DNA of 64,000 bases from positions 1 through 64,000 of the forward strand of contig JAHBBC010000035.1 in NCBI GenBank assembly GCA_019915015.1. Reading direction: 5' to 3'. Position numbers and translations under genes: made by a program. Origin of the DNA: Auriscalpium vulgare (Eukaryota; Basidiomycota; Agaricomycetes; Russulales; Auriscalpiaceae). How positions within the stretch are numbered: position 1 is the stretch's first letter; each line of letters starts with the position of its first letter. A model generated the notes under the pieces. The model saw nothing but the letters and a program-made list of their open reading frames with translations, ran no database searches and was not told the DNA's origin. Below are positions 34,845 through 46,814 of the stretch, piece by piece.

Positions 34845-36303
34845 TCAAGCAAGGTATATCGTGGCGAAGAAAATCACATCAAAGCAGCCAGTGAGGAGGG
34901 GGCGGGGGCTACGGCGGCGCGACGCCGGGCAGCGCGCCGATGCGGACGACGTCTGCGGGGGCGGGGGCCCGGCGTCGTCGTGGCGCACGGAGCCGATGCT
35001 GATGTAGTGCGCGCCGTCGCGCGGCTTGTCGTGCACGCTGACGGAGCCGGCGCTGTCCGCCTCGCGGAGCGAGCCGACGGAGATGTAGTGCGCGCCCTCG
35101 CCCTTGGGCTCCGCGCCGAGGTCCGTCGCGGTCGCGGTGCTCGTCGTCTGCGTGGGGCCACGCTCGACGGTGGTGGCGGGGCGGCGGGAGCGCGAGACGG
35201 TGGAGAGCACCCAGGAGCGCGTCTTGAAGCGGAAGGACGACCAGCGCGGGCCGTTCTCGGCGTCGTCGGCGTAGGCGGACGCGTGGCTGCCGTGCGCGGT
35301 GCTGCCGACGCGGCGCAGGAGCGCGGCGCCGACGACGGGGACGTTCGCGACGGTGAGCGACATGCAGTCCTCGACGAGCGCGGAGATGAGCACGTTCTTG
35401 CCGCCGATGGTGATGATGTACGCCGCGTGCACGAGGGACACGATCGTCGTGACGACTGCGCGGGGGCGTGTGAGTGTGAGAGGGCAGGCAGAGCGGGCGG
35501 GCGGGGCGGCTTACTGCTGGTGGAGAAGATGAAGATGAGGCGGCGGCGCAGGCCCTTGTCTTTGATGCCGTGGATGAGGCGCAGCGGGAGGGTGATGAGG
35601 AGGATGTCCGCGATGATGTCCGCTGCGGGGCGTCAGCGCGCGCGGCGGCACACACACACGGGCACTTACAGACGAGCTGGCAGATGGCGACCTCCTTTGT
35701 GAGATGGCACTGCGGGCTGGGGAGGTTCTTCCAGGCGTGCATGGGCTCGCAGACCCAGAGGAGCTGGGTGAGGAAGAAGACGAGGGCGGCGATGAAGAGG
35801 GCGGCGAGCCACTTGAGGCGGCGGCGCATCTGGGGGTCCGGGTCGATGCGGATGATGGAGAAGAGGATGGAGGTGCGCGCGGACCAGATGATGGTGTAGA
35901 ACGTCGCGGCCATGAGGTAGTAGGCGGCCACGCGGTTCGTTTTGGAGAGCTCGGCTGAGGGGGAGAGGGTGAGTGCGGGTGCGGGTGGGGGGCGGGGGAC
36001 GCACCGGGGTTCTCGACGTGCATGAAGACGCTGGCGAACTGGACGAAGAGGCTGGGGGCGGTCAGCGGGGACGCGGGTGCGGGGAGCGGGGGCAGACGCA
36101 CTTGAGGAGGGCAAAGACGGCCCATGCGTCGTCCCACCAGTAGCGATCGCGGCGAATCCATATTCGTGTGACGGTCATGCAGATGGCAATGAAGCCGGCG
36201 ACGGACTCTGTGACTGGTGCGGGTGAGCGGGGGGCGGGGAGGGACGAGGGACGAGAGACGGACGCTTGATCTGGACGAGGCCATCGCTGAGATCGAGGCC
36301 CAT
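34845..36303 (-). CDS. Seven-helix integral membrane protein (fungal rhodopsin-like/PTH11-related)
   Basis: Exons are 36303-36264, 36213-36102, 36051-36005, 35954-35670, 35622-35515 and 35455-34845; all introns are GT-AG and the frame is clean for 400 residues. The start MGLDLSDGLVQIK is preferred; a longer Pro-rich start at about 36423 looks like leader. Helices are TESVAGFIAICMTVTRIWI, AWAVFALLNLFVQFASVFMH, AAYYLMAATFYTIIWSARTS, LKWLAALFIAALVFFLTQLL, CQLVSDIIADILLITLPLRL, FIFSTSIVTTIVSLVHAAYI and ISALVEDCMSLTVANVPVVG. A conserved Cys pair (CEPMHAW and PQCH) lies in the loop after helix 4. The cytosolic tail is long and Ser/Thr-rich, with an imperfect repeat AHYISVGSLRE/AHYISIGSVRH. It is probably a surface sensor of unknown ligand. 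Confidence 0.82.
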
Positions 36304-39300
36304 GGGACGGTGGGGCGGGGGGAAGGGAGCGGGGGCGGACGGGGGAGGAGGGAAGGAGCGGTGGAGGAGGAAGGAGAGCGCGGGGGGAGGGTGCGCAGAG
36401 GGGCGGTATTTGGAGGACGCCATCGAGGGCGAGCGCAAGAAGCTGGCGCACAAACGCCGAAGACGATCACACCGCGTCCGCCTCGCCCTCGCCTCGGGCT
36501 CTCCCCGCCCGCCTCGCCCCCTCGCTCCTCCCCCGCCCGCCTGCCCTCCGCCGAGCACGCTGCCCGCCGCCGTCATCGCGCCCGCATTTTTCGCGGCGGG
36601 CGGAGGGGGAGTGGCCGAGAAGGGTTAGAGCACACTTGTGCTTCTTGATGATCACTATGGGCTGACGTTCACTTCGATCTGCCACGCCGTCTGGCTGCGT
36701 GGGCATGGCCACCGCCCGCGCTGTCGCCCTGCCTGCTGGACGACCCCGCCAGGCAGGCTGCGCGGCGAGAGGTGCGGCGATGTGCGGCGTGTGGGTGTTG
36801 GTGCGCGGGTGTGTTGTGGGCGTTGTGGGGGCGTCAGAAGGCTGGTTGACAGCGCTTGGCGCGCCTTTGCGTCCGCGCGGGGCTGGCGAGCGATCGATTG
36901 GGCGTGCGATTGGCAGGCTGGCAGCCAGTTGTGGCGCTCGGCTCTCCCACCGCCGGCTGCGTCCCCAAAGCTACTTTGACTGCACCACGTCCGTCCCGCC
37001 TCGCCTGCTGACCGCCTTCCCAGCTTCCGCGGCGTACGTCCTCTCGGCGCCATCCCTGCGCCCTACCTATCCACACCGTGCCTCGAGCTCCCTCATGCAG
37101 ATTCCAAGGCGAGGCGCGGTCCTGGCCAACCTGAGGCGGACGCAGGGCTGCGACGCCGGCGGGCCCGACAGCCTCTGGACGGCGTGTAAGGCACGCGATG
37201 ATGAGGCGGGTGCCTGGAAGGTTAAGGGCGCCCTGCCCTGGTGGCGGCAGGCACGGACGTTGCGGAGGCACATACCCTACTCTACCACAAGTAGGACGCG
37301 GCCGACGAGATGCAAGTACGACGCCCGTCCTGTCCATCCATGCGCCCATACCCCGCAATGAACTGCATCCAAGCTTCCCTTGCGCACGCTCGACCGCGAT
37401 GCGCGGACACCGGGTCATCACCATCATCTGAGCAGTCCTGCTGCGCACGATGTGCGCGATGGGTCGACGGCCCAGGAACCGCTCCCTCGTCTCAGGGCCT
37501 CTCTCGCCGACTCTGTCTCTGTCTGATGCGCGGCGTGCCTCGGCGATGTCGATGAGGCATCAGCGTCACTCAGGAACACATCCGCCATTGGGGTCTTCAC
37601 GCGGACGACACGCCTGACTCGGTGTTCTGCTCCCCCGAGCGGGTGACTTGCTCGCCGCGCGCACACACTCCACAGTGAACGCCGCGGGCCCGCCAGTCCC
37701 ACTACAGTACTTCACGAGCGAAGAAAGCACGGTCGAGCGGCATGCACCGAGAGCAATGCAAGCAGGCTCTGTATTGCGTAGGCGTAATGTACGTATACAT
37801 TATCATACCGCCCTGTCACACGGGGCAGTCGCATGATGCGATTCTGGTACGGGGTCCGTGGGCGGGTGGGCCACCGCTTGGATGGTGTGCGCCAGTTCGA
37901 GGTGCAGGCCGAGGCGGCCACTGCCATACCGCCGACAAGGGACAAGTCGTGCACTGAGCTGAAGACGCGCATACATACCTCCGGCAACCCGCACACGATG
38001 GCGTCGACACTCACCGTCAATGCAGAGGTTGTGGCGGCGGAGTCGGCCTGACCCGTTCATGCCGTGAATGTTGGTTAGGGTTCGTGGTCCTGTAGACGAC
38101 GGAATCAAAACAAGGCGCACGGAGTGATCCACGTCGGCTTCACCGCTATCGTTCGGGATTGCGCTTGATGCCAGGCCATCGCGAGCTGCTTCCCCCGCGC
38201 GCGGACAGAGGGGCCGTCGGGCTTGAACCAAGCGTGGGCATGGCAGATGATCAGGCAGCGACACTCTCGGATGTCAAACCTTCCGCGTCTTGAACCGCTC
38301 TCCACCACGCAGTTTCCATCTAGGTAACCCTCATATCAACACGTGAGAGGCAGGATACTCCAGATGGTCTCTGGAACAAGCACTACAGTACCGTGCACCG
38401 AACTCATTCATCCGTCCACGCAAACCGGCTCACTTGCCTGCAATGAACGCGTTCGCAAAAGACGTACCATCGAGGTTCTGCGAATCACTTCGTTGCACGC
38501 TCTCGTTACGCGCTGAGACGATGCCGCGCGCCTCCTGTGTGAGAGGCGCGATGTTGCGGCGGTCACCGTATACCGTCGGAGCCAAGAAGAGTTCCCGCAT
38601 CTATGCAGTGACATGCCCGATACTACGGAGGGCGTTTGTGTGGTCACCTCGAGGACAGGAGTTCGCCTAGAGGTTCTCCAAATGCCTAGCGAAACATCAG
38701 GTGCGATGCCGAGTCGGGCATGGACTCAGACTCACCCTTGCGTAGTTGCCACTCTTGAGAAGTACCGCCTTCCTTCAGAACAACCGTCACGTATATGCGC
38801 GGGTGGTGAGTGTTGCCTGCTTCGTCGTACTCGGACTCTTCCTCGTCCGAAGCGGACTGCGTGTCGAAGCTAGATACACCCACCCAGAGAACATCCGTTT
38901 TCTTCTTCCTACAGGCTGCAGGCGAGTACGGATATCGCTGAAGTTTCCTGGCGTTGGGCGGGAGGATAGACGCGGGAGAGCTTGCATGGCGAGCACAAAA
39001 AAAGAGTGAGACGCAGCGACAGTGATTTTTGTACATGGCCCGCAATGTACACATATTTATCCCCCATACAGTGCCACCTTCCTAATTATTCCTGCGCACT
39101 TCAACTCATTAAAAATCTGCTTGTCAGCATAAACCCGCTTTCCCTGAGATATAGCTGGCGAGTACAGCGAAAAGCTCCTTCAACTCCGTGCGCAGAGTAA
39201 GGACCTTACTACAGTGGACGCGAACACAGAGTTGGACGGCTGTAAGCTCCGTCGCGTCTGGACGTATTGCATTGTCGAAGGTCGTAATCGCCTGCCCGAT

Positions 39301-39580
39301 AACCGGACACACTTTTGGAGCAAATCCCAGATATTCCGGCGTGCTTCCTGTGTACTGTGCGCGATTTGCAAAATGTGGGGGGAGTCTAGGGAGGGCAGCG
39401 ACACCATGTCACTCAGACACTTGCGGGCGCGCTCGCGGAAGCGCTGCATTACTTCTTCGTCCACGACACTCACCACGCAGGTCGGATCAATTACCACAAA
39501 GATGGCATCTGCGATGGTCAATGCGTGCCATGCGGTCGTCTAGCGGGCTAATGTCAGCATGGCGTTGCGATACGTTGTGA
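36304..39580. other. 3.3-kb region without a confident gene
   Basis: Open frames occur on both strands but I cannot assemble a gene. Two minus-strand pieces look somewhat coding: IADAIFVVIDPTCVVSVVDE at about 39510-39450 and YVTVVLKEGGTSQEWQLRKG at about 38790-38730. They might be exons of one decayed or unrecognised gene interrupted on its 5' side by the hAT-like element. Confidence 0.35.
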
Positions 39581-39588
39581 GTCACACT

Positions 39589-39760
39589 TAGTGCTGCCAC
39601 GGTTCGGTTCGGTCCGGTTCAGGCCAAAATTCTTGGAACACCGAACCGGACCATTGGTTCAGTTCACAGAATTTCTGAACCCCGAACTGGACCACACCGA
39701 ACCGGTTCAGCTGGTTCGGTTCTGGTTCAAACTTGGTTCGAACCAAGAACCAATTCAAAT
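39589..39760 (+). repeat. Left terminal inverted repeat with GGTTC array
   Basis: After the terminal 20 bp, GGTTC/GAACC motifs recur many times, partly as palindromes (for example ACCGAACCGGTTCAGCTGG). This mirrors the right end and resembles the transposase-binding subterminal repeats of hAT elements. Confidence 0.75.
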
Positions 39761-42299
39761 TTGCTTATTTTTCAGTCAGAAACATAAGAAGGCTATATGT
39801 CATTGCCAAGTGTAGCTAAGAACCACACAGGTGCCTGCCTCCTCAGGAATCAGGATATTGAGCAAGTCAGGCAACTCAGGTGGACTGGCCATGGGATTAC
39901 TTCAGCAAGCGCACATACAACAAGTGTACATGCGCACTCACAACACTTTAACAAGGCACAAGCAACTTAGCACATTCTCTCTTCACTCTAGCTCAATGCT
40001 CAAGGATTTCTCAAGCTCAATGGGAGTCGCTCTTTTTTTTGAGACCTCTTCAGCCTCGTGACTGGTCCTTTTGGTTAGCTTCAGGGACATGCACCTTGTG
40101 GATTCCGCAAGGCACTGTTCCCTACACAATTGTTACCCAATCAACCATTTCCCTATTTGTTATCCTTCGAGCGTGTCGCACCCTCTCATCATAGGTCATG
40201 CGGACCTGATTTTCCCAAAAAGGTGGAGAGAGAGAGAGAGGATGAACGAAGAGCCGTTCCCTCAAGCAGGCGACTGGAATACCTCAATGGAGCATGCAAG
40301 GTGAGGGAAGGAAAGCAAGATTGCTTGTATTCCATAATAAGATTTCCGTCTCGTCAATTGATATTACGCTCCCATGCCATATTTCGCCCACCGTGTTCGC
40401 CTAAGCCCGTTTGACTTGGCGACTCTTCGCTAGGTCTTTTCTTGGTCTCGGAAAGTTCGTTCGCGTGTTCAAGCCATGGCGTCCCATTATGGTGATTCAC
40501 TATGTGCCCGAGGAGCGCTACTTGTGGATTCTTGAGCTGTGAAGTCCCGGGTGTCGACTCCCAAGGGTAGATTGCTTAGTCATCACTTGTACCAGTACAC
40601 TCTATGTGGGCTACTTCTCACGGTTCACCAGCACCGCGCCCCTCCCTGCCACCTACCCGACACTTCCCACCGTGTCACCTCCCTCCGCTGGCTCTCTCTC
40701 TCGCCTTGGTTCGCCGAACCTTCGCCGCCCAGCTCCGCCCTCATCAGATTTCCATCAGAACGCACAGCCCACGCCCTCCCAACTTATCGCTGACGTTGTG
40801 ACTCGCAACATTCCCACGCAACTCGGGTACCGCCCCAGTTGGCCATTGTCCCTGCAACCATTTTTCTCCTCATTGTTCCGGCTGTTCCCGCCTCCCGCGA
40901 CCCGGCGCCCTCCAGCGCTCTAGGATTATGGTTATAGACAGCTTACCACCCTACTACCTGTGGGTGCCCATCACCGCCACCCATAGTAATTTCCTCTGCT
41001 AGTGCTACATGTAGAATGCAGCACATCACATGTTCAACCTTCCTCAATACGCAACCAGCAGGTGCCGTGCAGCTGACATCAACGGTGACTCGGAGCCTCC
41101 TGCGCACGATTGTAAGGGCAGATGATCCATTTGATTGAGATTCTTTTTTGGATTTGTCCCCTCATAGCAATTCATGTACTCATTCACCATTTATTCTAGT
41201 AAGCACATTGTATTTTACGATTACTCTTAATCGTTTCTTTCTTCAACCAAGTCAGGCCAAAACGTGAACACATTATAAGTCGCTTTAGGAAATAGATCCC
41301 ACGGTCAAGTCGCGTCATTCCAACTGCCTTTTTCAGTAATTCTTAGCTAAGCAGGTCCTGCCGCACCTTGCAGGATCCTCACACTTCAACTATAGCACTA
41401 GCATGGTTCTCATGACGAGTACTCTTCATTATGATTCCTCCTAATCATTTATTTCCTTCATCAGTCAGGCAAAATGCATGCATTAGAAAGATTGCTCTAG
41501 GAGATATGTCCCAAAGCTTGGACTAAAGTCAAGTCGTGTCATCCCACCTGCCTAATTCTGTAATTCTTAGCTAAGTAGCTACTGCCTGCCCTGTGATTTA
41601 CACACCTTTGCACTGCAAAAGACACTCGTGTCTGCGAGTATTTTGCATTTTCCAAGCTAATTAGCATTGATATACACATGATACCAATTGTTCTCAAGTC
41701 AGAAGAGAAGGCCTTCTAACTTCCCTTTTTGGTAACATGTTCCCACGGGGTGACAATGGTGAGGTTGGCAATTGGGAGGGCTCTAGTTGCTAACTACCAT
41801 GCATTATATATACCAGAAGTGTTGAAAGGATGTTGATCATGTGAATAGCCAATAATATAATTCCTCAACAAGCGTGGGAAAATGACGCAGTTGAATCAGG
41901 CAGACTGGGATTTTTGCCGGTCAATGAGTCATTGCTTACTAATCCCGGGGATAAAGTATCCGGTTACCCGGCAATTGAGCAATTTTTAGCTAAGTAGCTC
42001 CTGCCCAATGCTTTTCAACACCTTCTCACTTCCAAAGACACTCATGTCTGCAAGTATTTTGTGTTTTGCAAGCTAACCAGCAACAATATGAACATGATTT
42101 CAATTGTTCTCGAGTCAGCAAACAATACTGCACAGTTTCCATTTTAGGTAAAACTTTCCCACGGGTAGGCCAAACACGCACCATGACGCATCAACCGGCA
42201 CTTTCGACTGTGTGCATATTTAAACGCGTCATGGTGCACAAACCCGGCTACTACAATACCCGGGCTGAATATTTATATTAATAAAAAGTCGCACAGAGG

Positions 42300-42368
42300 G
42301 GGAATTGAACCTACAACCTCTTGGCTTTATATATCAACCAATAGTATTCACCACTACACTACAAGGCC
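42300..42368 (-). ncRNA. tRNA-like Pol III unit, degenerate
   Basis: The minus strand contains an A-box-like TAGTGTAGTGG and, about 40 nt on, a B-box-like GGTTCAATTCC, then a T-run (TTTTT) near 42285. The 5' and 3' ends do not pair as an acceptor stem, so this is not a functional tRNA. A tRNA pseudogene or the head of a SINE inside the hAT-like element is likely. Confidence 0.45.
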
Positions 42369-42506
42369 ATTTAGCTTTATAGGATATGTGCAGTAGTTGT
42401 TGACCTTCTATCTTCTCCTGCCCTACAAGACAGTTTGCTCTTTGCATCAATTTCTTTCCCCTTCTTTGGTACTTTGGGACAATATATATATATATAAAGC
42501 TACAAT

Positions 42507-45035
42507 GATTGTGATTTGAAAAATGGAGGAGAATCACTGAAAAAAAAGAGTTCAGAGGTCCTCGACCTGTGGGCTCCGGCGCCACCAGGTGCCGTGGCTT
42601 CGCTCTTGACTCCAACGCTTACACATCGCCGCTGCTTCCCACAACATGTGGCGCGTCGTCGCTGCTTCCCACAACATGTGGCGCGTCGTCGCTGTTGTGC
42701 TGACGCGCCACGCGACATCGACAACGTGTATCTCAGCTTCTACTGCGCCTGTGGAGGCGGTTCTGGGCTCAATCGAGATATCCTATCATGACTGATTCAC
42801 ATATACATGCAATTCTATGGTGCTACTGTGGATAGAAATTACATACATGTGAAAATGAAATATAACTCTTTTGCCATGAAATACAGCATCAGATAAAACT
42901 CTTGGGCATCATAGAAATACATGACATCCAAGCCCTCGATTGAGCCCGGAACCGCCTCCATAGGCGTAGTGGAAGCCAAGACACACATTGTCGACGTCGT
43001 GTGGTGCGTCAGCACAATGGTGACGACGCTGATACACCTTGCTCCATGCTGCGAGGCAATCATTACAGAATTTTCACACTTTCATCAAGTCGACAGACAC
43101 ACAATTCCGAAGATCGCAGCATCGCACAGCAGTGCTCCGACCACCCGATTAGTTCTTCCGACTGCTCGCAAGATTGGACTCTTGCAGAGCAGTCACGCAA
43201 TCGGAATCATACCTTGGACACCATACTCGCGCCAGCAACACCGTTGCACACAGCACACGCAGTCATCCAACCACTTGCTCATTGTTCCAACTGCCGCCAC
43301 ACGACCTCAAGCATAGCATCTCCCACAGCTGTCATAACGCACCGGAATTCCATCAGACATTTTGATTCTTGGGATCGTTGTTTCAGCACGTGCGCCACGT
43401 CTCTCCGACGTCTCTGCGACTTCCGAGTACCCCCACAGTTGCGCCATTGTCCTCCAACCATTGTCCAGCTCAGTGCTCAAGTTCGCGCTACATATATTCG
43501 ATCCCGATTGTTCTGCGGTCGGACCAGCCCTCCGATTATCCCTCCACCGCTCTGACCATTGCACACGCAATACCAGAGCATTCTTCCGACCGTTTGACGA
43601 GTCGCAAAATCGCAACACTTACCTGCAGCCCCCTCACACATCGGAGTGTATTCTACCACTCGCCAGCCACACCTCCATTGTCTCCTTTTCTAGTCGTAAT
43701 GTCTTGTTCGACTCTGTAGGATGTCTCTCCCGCACTCCTTGATAGCGCAGATTGTTTTCCATGTGCTTGCACTGTCCTCCTGATAAGCGCTGATCACTTG
43801 CTCTACATTGTTCTATACAGCCTCTTGACTCTCCTCCATTGTCTGTACCATGTGCAACTTGCACACCATCGTTTGCTTTTGTTCCGACCATTTTCCTTTA
43901 TTCCGACTTCATTCTTGATCGGACTTGTACTGCAGCAGTCGAAACATATAAATAGCGGTCGCATCCATACTGCAATACAGATTCGGTTCCCCCCCATGGT
44001 TCAGATCTCATTTGGAGCACAGCATCTCCGTCTCTATTGTATAGTTAGCTCGAGGCAAGCTCTGTCACCTTTGCCTTTGCCTTTGTCTTCGTCGTCGTCT
44101 CACGCACTCAGCTCATTGTTCTCCTCCCTCTCATCTTATTCCATCATCATTGCATCCGCTGTTGCCCTCGCACTTCATCGCTCCGAGTGTCTTGTGACAT
44201 CGGAGATCACAATTGTGTTCCGCTCGTCCCGCAGCGATCGCAACATGAATCGGTGTACTTGCACCACTCATCCCTATCTTCCGCCCATCGCCCCCGCTCC
44301 TCTAACCATCCACACGGTTCTGCGTCATTGCCTGCATGACTCATCGTTGCTCCTACCGTCTTGGGACATGAGAGATCCCAGCCTCGCTTCCATTTGTCCT
44401 GTCGCGGTTGCACCCTCGATCGCACTTACTCCCACCACTCGATCCGACATTCCGACCTGTGCCTCTACTCATCCGACCGTTCGCACGATTGCAACAGTTC
44501 AGCGTTGTTGCCCGCACCCCTCGTTGTTGTTTTGATCACCTCGCAACGCCGTCGCGCATCACGCATTAGAGCCACACTCTGCACACCTTTGTCGACGGTT
44601 GTACGCACCGCGTCCAGTTTCTCACAGTCACTCGCACCACGTGTCCTCACCTCCGGACCCTCGTCGGCACAGTTCTCCGACCGTTTGTGCACTCTGATCC
44701 ACCTTTCCGACCGCACACACCTCCTGCGCACCACGTCGGAGACACGCATCCGATCATCTTCGGGACCCTGACACCCACTCGCACACACACATCATCACGG
44801 TACCCTCCTCAGCGCTCTAGGTATCTGGTATCACACACATTTACCACCCTACTACCTGTGGGTGCCCATCAACACGTCACATGTTGTGGGAAGCAGCAGC
44901 GAGAGTGCGGCGGCTATATGTAAGTGTCAGAGTCAAGAGCGGAGCCGCGGCACCCGGTGGCGCCACAGCCAACGGGTCGAGGACCTTTGAACTCTTTTTG
45001 TTCAGTGATTCTCATCCATTTTGCAAATCACAATA
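42507..45035. repeat. Nested inverted repeat, arms about 145-158 bp
   Basis: 42507-42650 (GATTGTGATTTG ... CCCACAACATGTG) reappears inverted at 44878-45035 with scattered differences. Inside the left arm a 30-bp unit is perfectly duplicated at 42631-42660 and 42661-42690. The layout looks like a second element nested in the hAT-like element. Confidence 0.65.
42694..43017. repeat. Hairpin-forming inverted repeat, 84-bp arms
   Basis: 42694-42777 matches the reverse complement of 42935-43017 at roughly nine of ten bases, with a 157-nt spacer. Transcription could give a long hairpin RNA. Confidence 0.65.
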
Positions 45036-45830
45036 ATGCAAACACAATATATAGAGTTGAGAAAACATAGCCAATACATCTCTACCATCTGTGTCCAGAT
45101 CATCTTAATGGTTACAAGTGCTCACTCTTTGTAGGATATCATATATATAATACATGATAGGGCTAAGCAATAGGTTGATACGCCTTGTTACATGCTGCCA
45201 GGTGATCATTGGGGAATTTTTGCCCTTTTGTCAAGTCGACAGCCACGTAATAATTTCGGAAATTGAGGTGTTTCACAGCAACAGCAGCGTTCAGACCATT
45301 CAAGTAGTCTTTCCGAATGTTTGCAAGGTAGGAGCCAGAGTTCTCACCATTGCAGTCTTGCAAAACATTTCATGATCAAAAGTGCACCTTGGACAGCACC
45401 CTTGAACCATCAACCCAGTGGCACGACCTGCACATAGTTGTCCAACCTGCTCTCATCATTCCAATGGCCACCACGCAACCTCAAGCACAACATCTCCCAC
45501 AGCTGTCACAACTCGTCAGAATGCCATCAGACATGTTTACTGTTGAGATTGTCATCAGAATGTGTGCACAATGCCACTCCAGTTACTGTGACATCTGTAT
45601 TCCTCTGCAGTCGCACCATTGTCCACCTCAGTTCTTGTACTCGCACTGCATCATTCTGATCCTGATTGTTTTGTATTTTCATTAGCGTCCCGATTATTGT
45701 CTCAGGAATCTGACCACCATTCCGGAGCATTCTTACCGGAAGAATGATCACAATGTCACAACATTGCAACACTCACCTCCGACCACCTTGTGCATCGGAG
45801 CATGCAGGACGTTGAGCTACCACCCAATGA
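43030..45830 (+). repeat. Diverged direct repeat of about 0.7 kb
   Basis: 43030-43750 and 45175-45830 share an ordered series of blocks, such as GTCAAGTCGACAG and ATCTCCCACAGCTGTCA, at about 65-75 percent by eye. A separate 31-bp block beginning TTACCACCCTACTACCTG is identical at 40943-40973 and 44841-44871. Three copies of a GCTAAGYAG block lie at about 41348, 41580 and 41992. Confidence 0.55.
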
Positions 45831-46004
45831 TAGAGACAATCCCCAAGCCTAAACTGTCAGCAATTTTGCTTGGGTATATTTAATGGCCAAGCCCCTCTCC
45901 CCCCTGCCCCCTAAATGATTAAGAGTAATTGTACTGCCATGCTTGCGCTGGCCATTTCCCACCAAGTCCTATTAATTTTGCCAACACAGAGGTTGGGAAA
46001 AACT

Positions 46005-46184
46005 TCATGGTTCGGTTGGTTCGGACCAGGTTCGAACCATACTCTTTGGTTCACCACCTGCTGAACCGTGAACCGGACCGCTGGTTCAGGTTCAGCTCAA
46101 CCTTGAACCTGAACCGGACCAAGCCCCGAACCGAACCTGGTTCAGGTTCGAACCATGGTTCAGAACCGAACCGCGGCAGCACTA
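46005..46184 (-). repeat. Right terminal inverted repeat with GGTTC array
   Basis: Mirror of 39589-39760: GGTTC/GAACC motifs followed by GGCAGCACTA at the outer end, then the GTCACACT duplication. Confidence 0.75.
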
Positions 46185-46192
46185 GTCACACT

Positions 46193-46814
46193 TGCCTGGA
46201 ACCTTTTGCTTTCTGACGTGACGAAGCATGCAATGCTAAGAGTCTTCTTGGAGCTTCACAAGCCTTTTTAGCTCCACCAGTTAGTGGAGCCTTGAATCTG
46301 GTCTTTTGCTGCGAGGAATGAACCGATGCATGGTTGTGGAATGTATAACGGTGGTGAGATGATAAGTGACGTTTCCTAGTGTGTATTGCAGGCTGCTATA
46401 TAGGCCAGGGATGTGGGCATGTCTCATTACCTGTAGGCCATCCGCGGGCTGTGTCCCTCTAACCCGCCATCCGGGGGGGGGGTGTCCCGTTAACCCGACA
46501 TCCGTGCCCAACTTCCGACCCGCCTGCTGACCAGCAGAGAAAGTCACGCCAGGTAATTTCCATAGAGATATGATGGACTCGGACAGCTCAGCGCGTATAG
46601 GATAGTATTGGCCCTCCGGGCGAACCTGGTTCCTAAGCCTACGGTTCCCAGTTTGGTGTATCTACAGTTCCCAGTTTGGTGTATCTAGTATGGCACAATT
46701 TAACGTCAAATTGACCTGTATATAGTAAGGTGTGGTGGATTTCGTAGCAATACGGGGGCTATACAGTGTTATATGTTATATATAGAGTAGTGGTTGTCAG
46801 TCAGCGAGGCGGGG
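46193..46814. other. Spacer with short tandem repeats
   Basis: A perfect 21-bp unit beginning GTTCCCAGTTTGGTG is repeated at 46644-46664 and 46667-46687. TAACCCGNCATCCG units flank a G9 run near 46460-46505. I see no gene. Confidence 0.6.

Larger units (their letters stand above)
39589..46184. mobile_element. hAT-like DNA element, 6.6 kb, no transposase seen
   Basis: The termini are inverted: TAGTGCTGCCACGGTTCGG at 39589 and, on the other strand from 46184, TAGTGCTGCCGCGGTTCGG. The flanks are the perfect 8-bp duplication GTCACACT (39581-39588 and 46185-46192). An 8-bp duplication, a TA-G-G-type terminus and dense subterminal motifs are hAT features. The interior is AT-richer than the host, with nested repeats and no frame resembling a hAT transposase, so it is non-autonomous or degenerate. 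The 245-codon frame at 43798 is pyrimidine-biased and looks fortuitous. Confidence 0.8.

Noticed and set aside
34909..36114. Minus-strand frame of 401 codons in the seven-helix gene region
   Set aside because: Mixed-frame shadow; the six-exon model gives continuous helices, this frame gives Arg/Pro-rich sequence.
42300..42368. Functional tRNA gene
   Set aside because: A and B boxes exist, but no acceptor stem pairs and the anticodon loop is oversized.
43798..44535. Plus-strand frame of 245 codons inside the hAT-like element, considered as transposase
   Set aside because: Ser/Leu/His-rich from pyrimidine bias; no hAT or other transposase motif.
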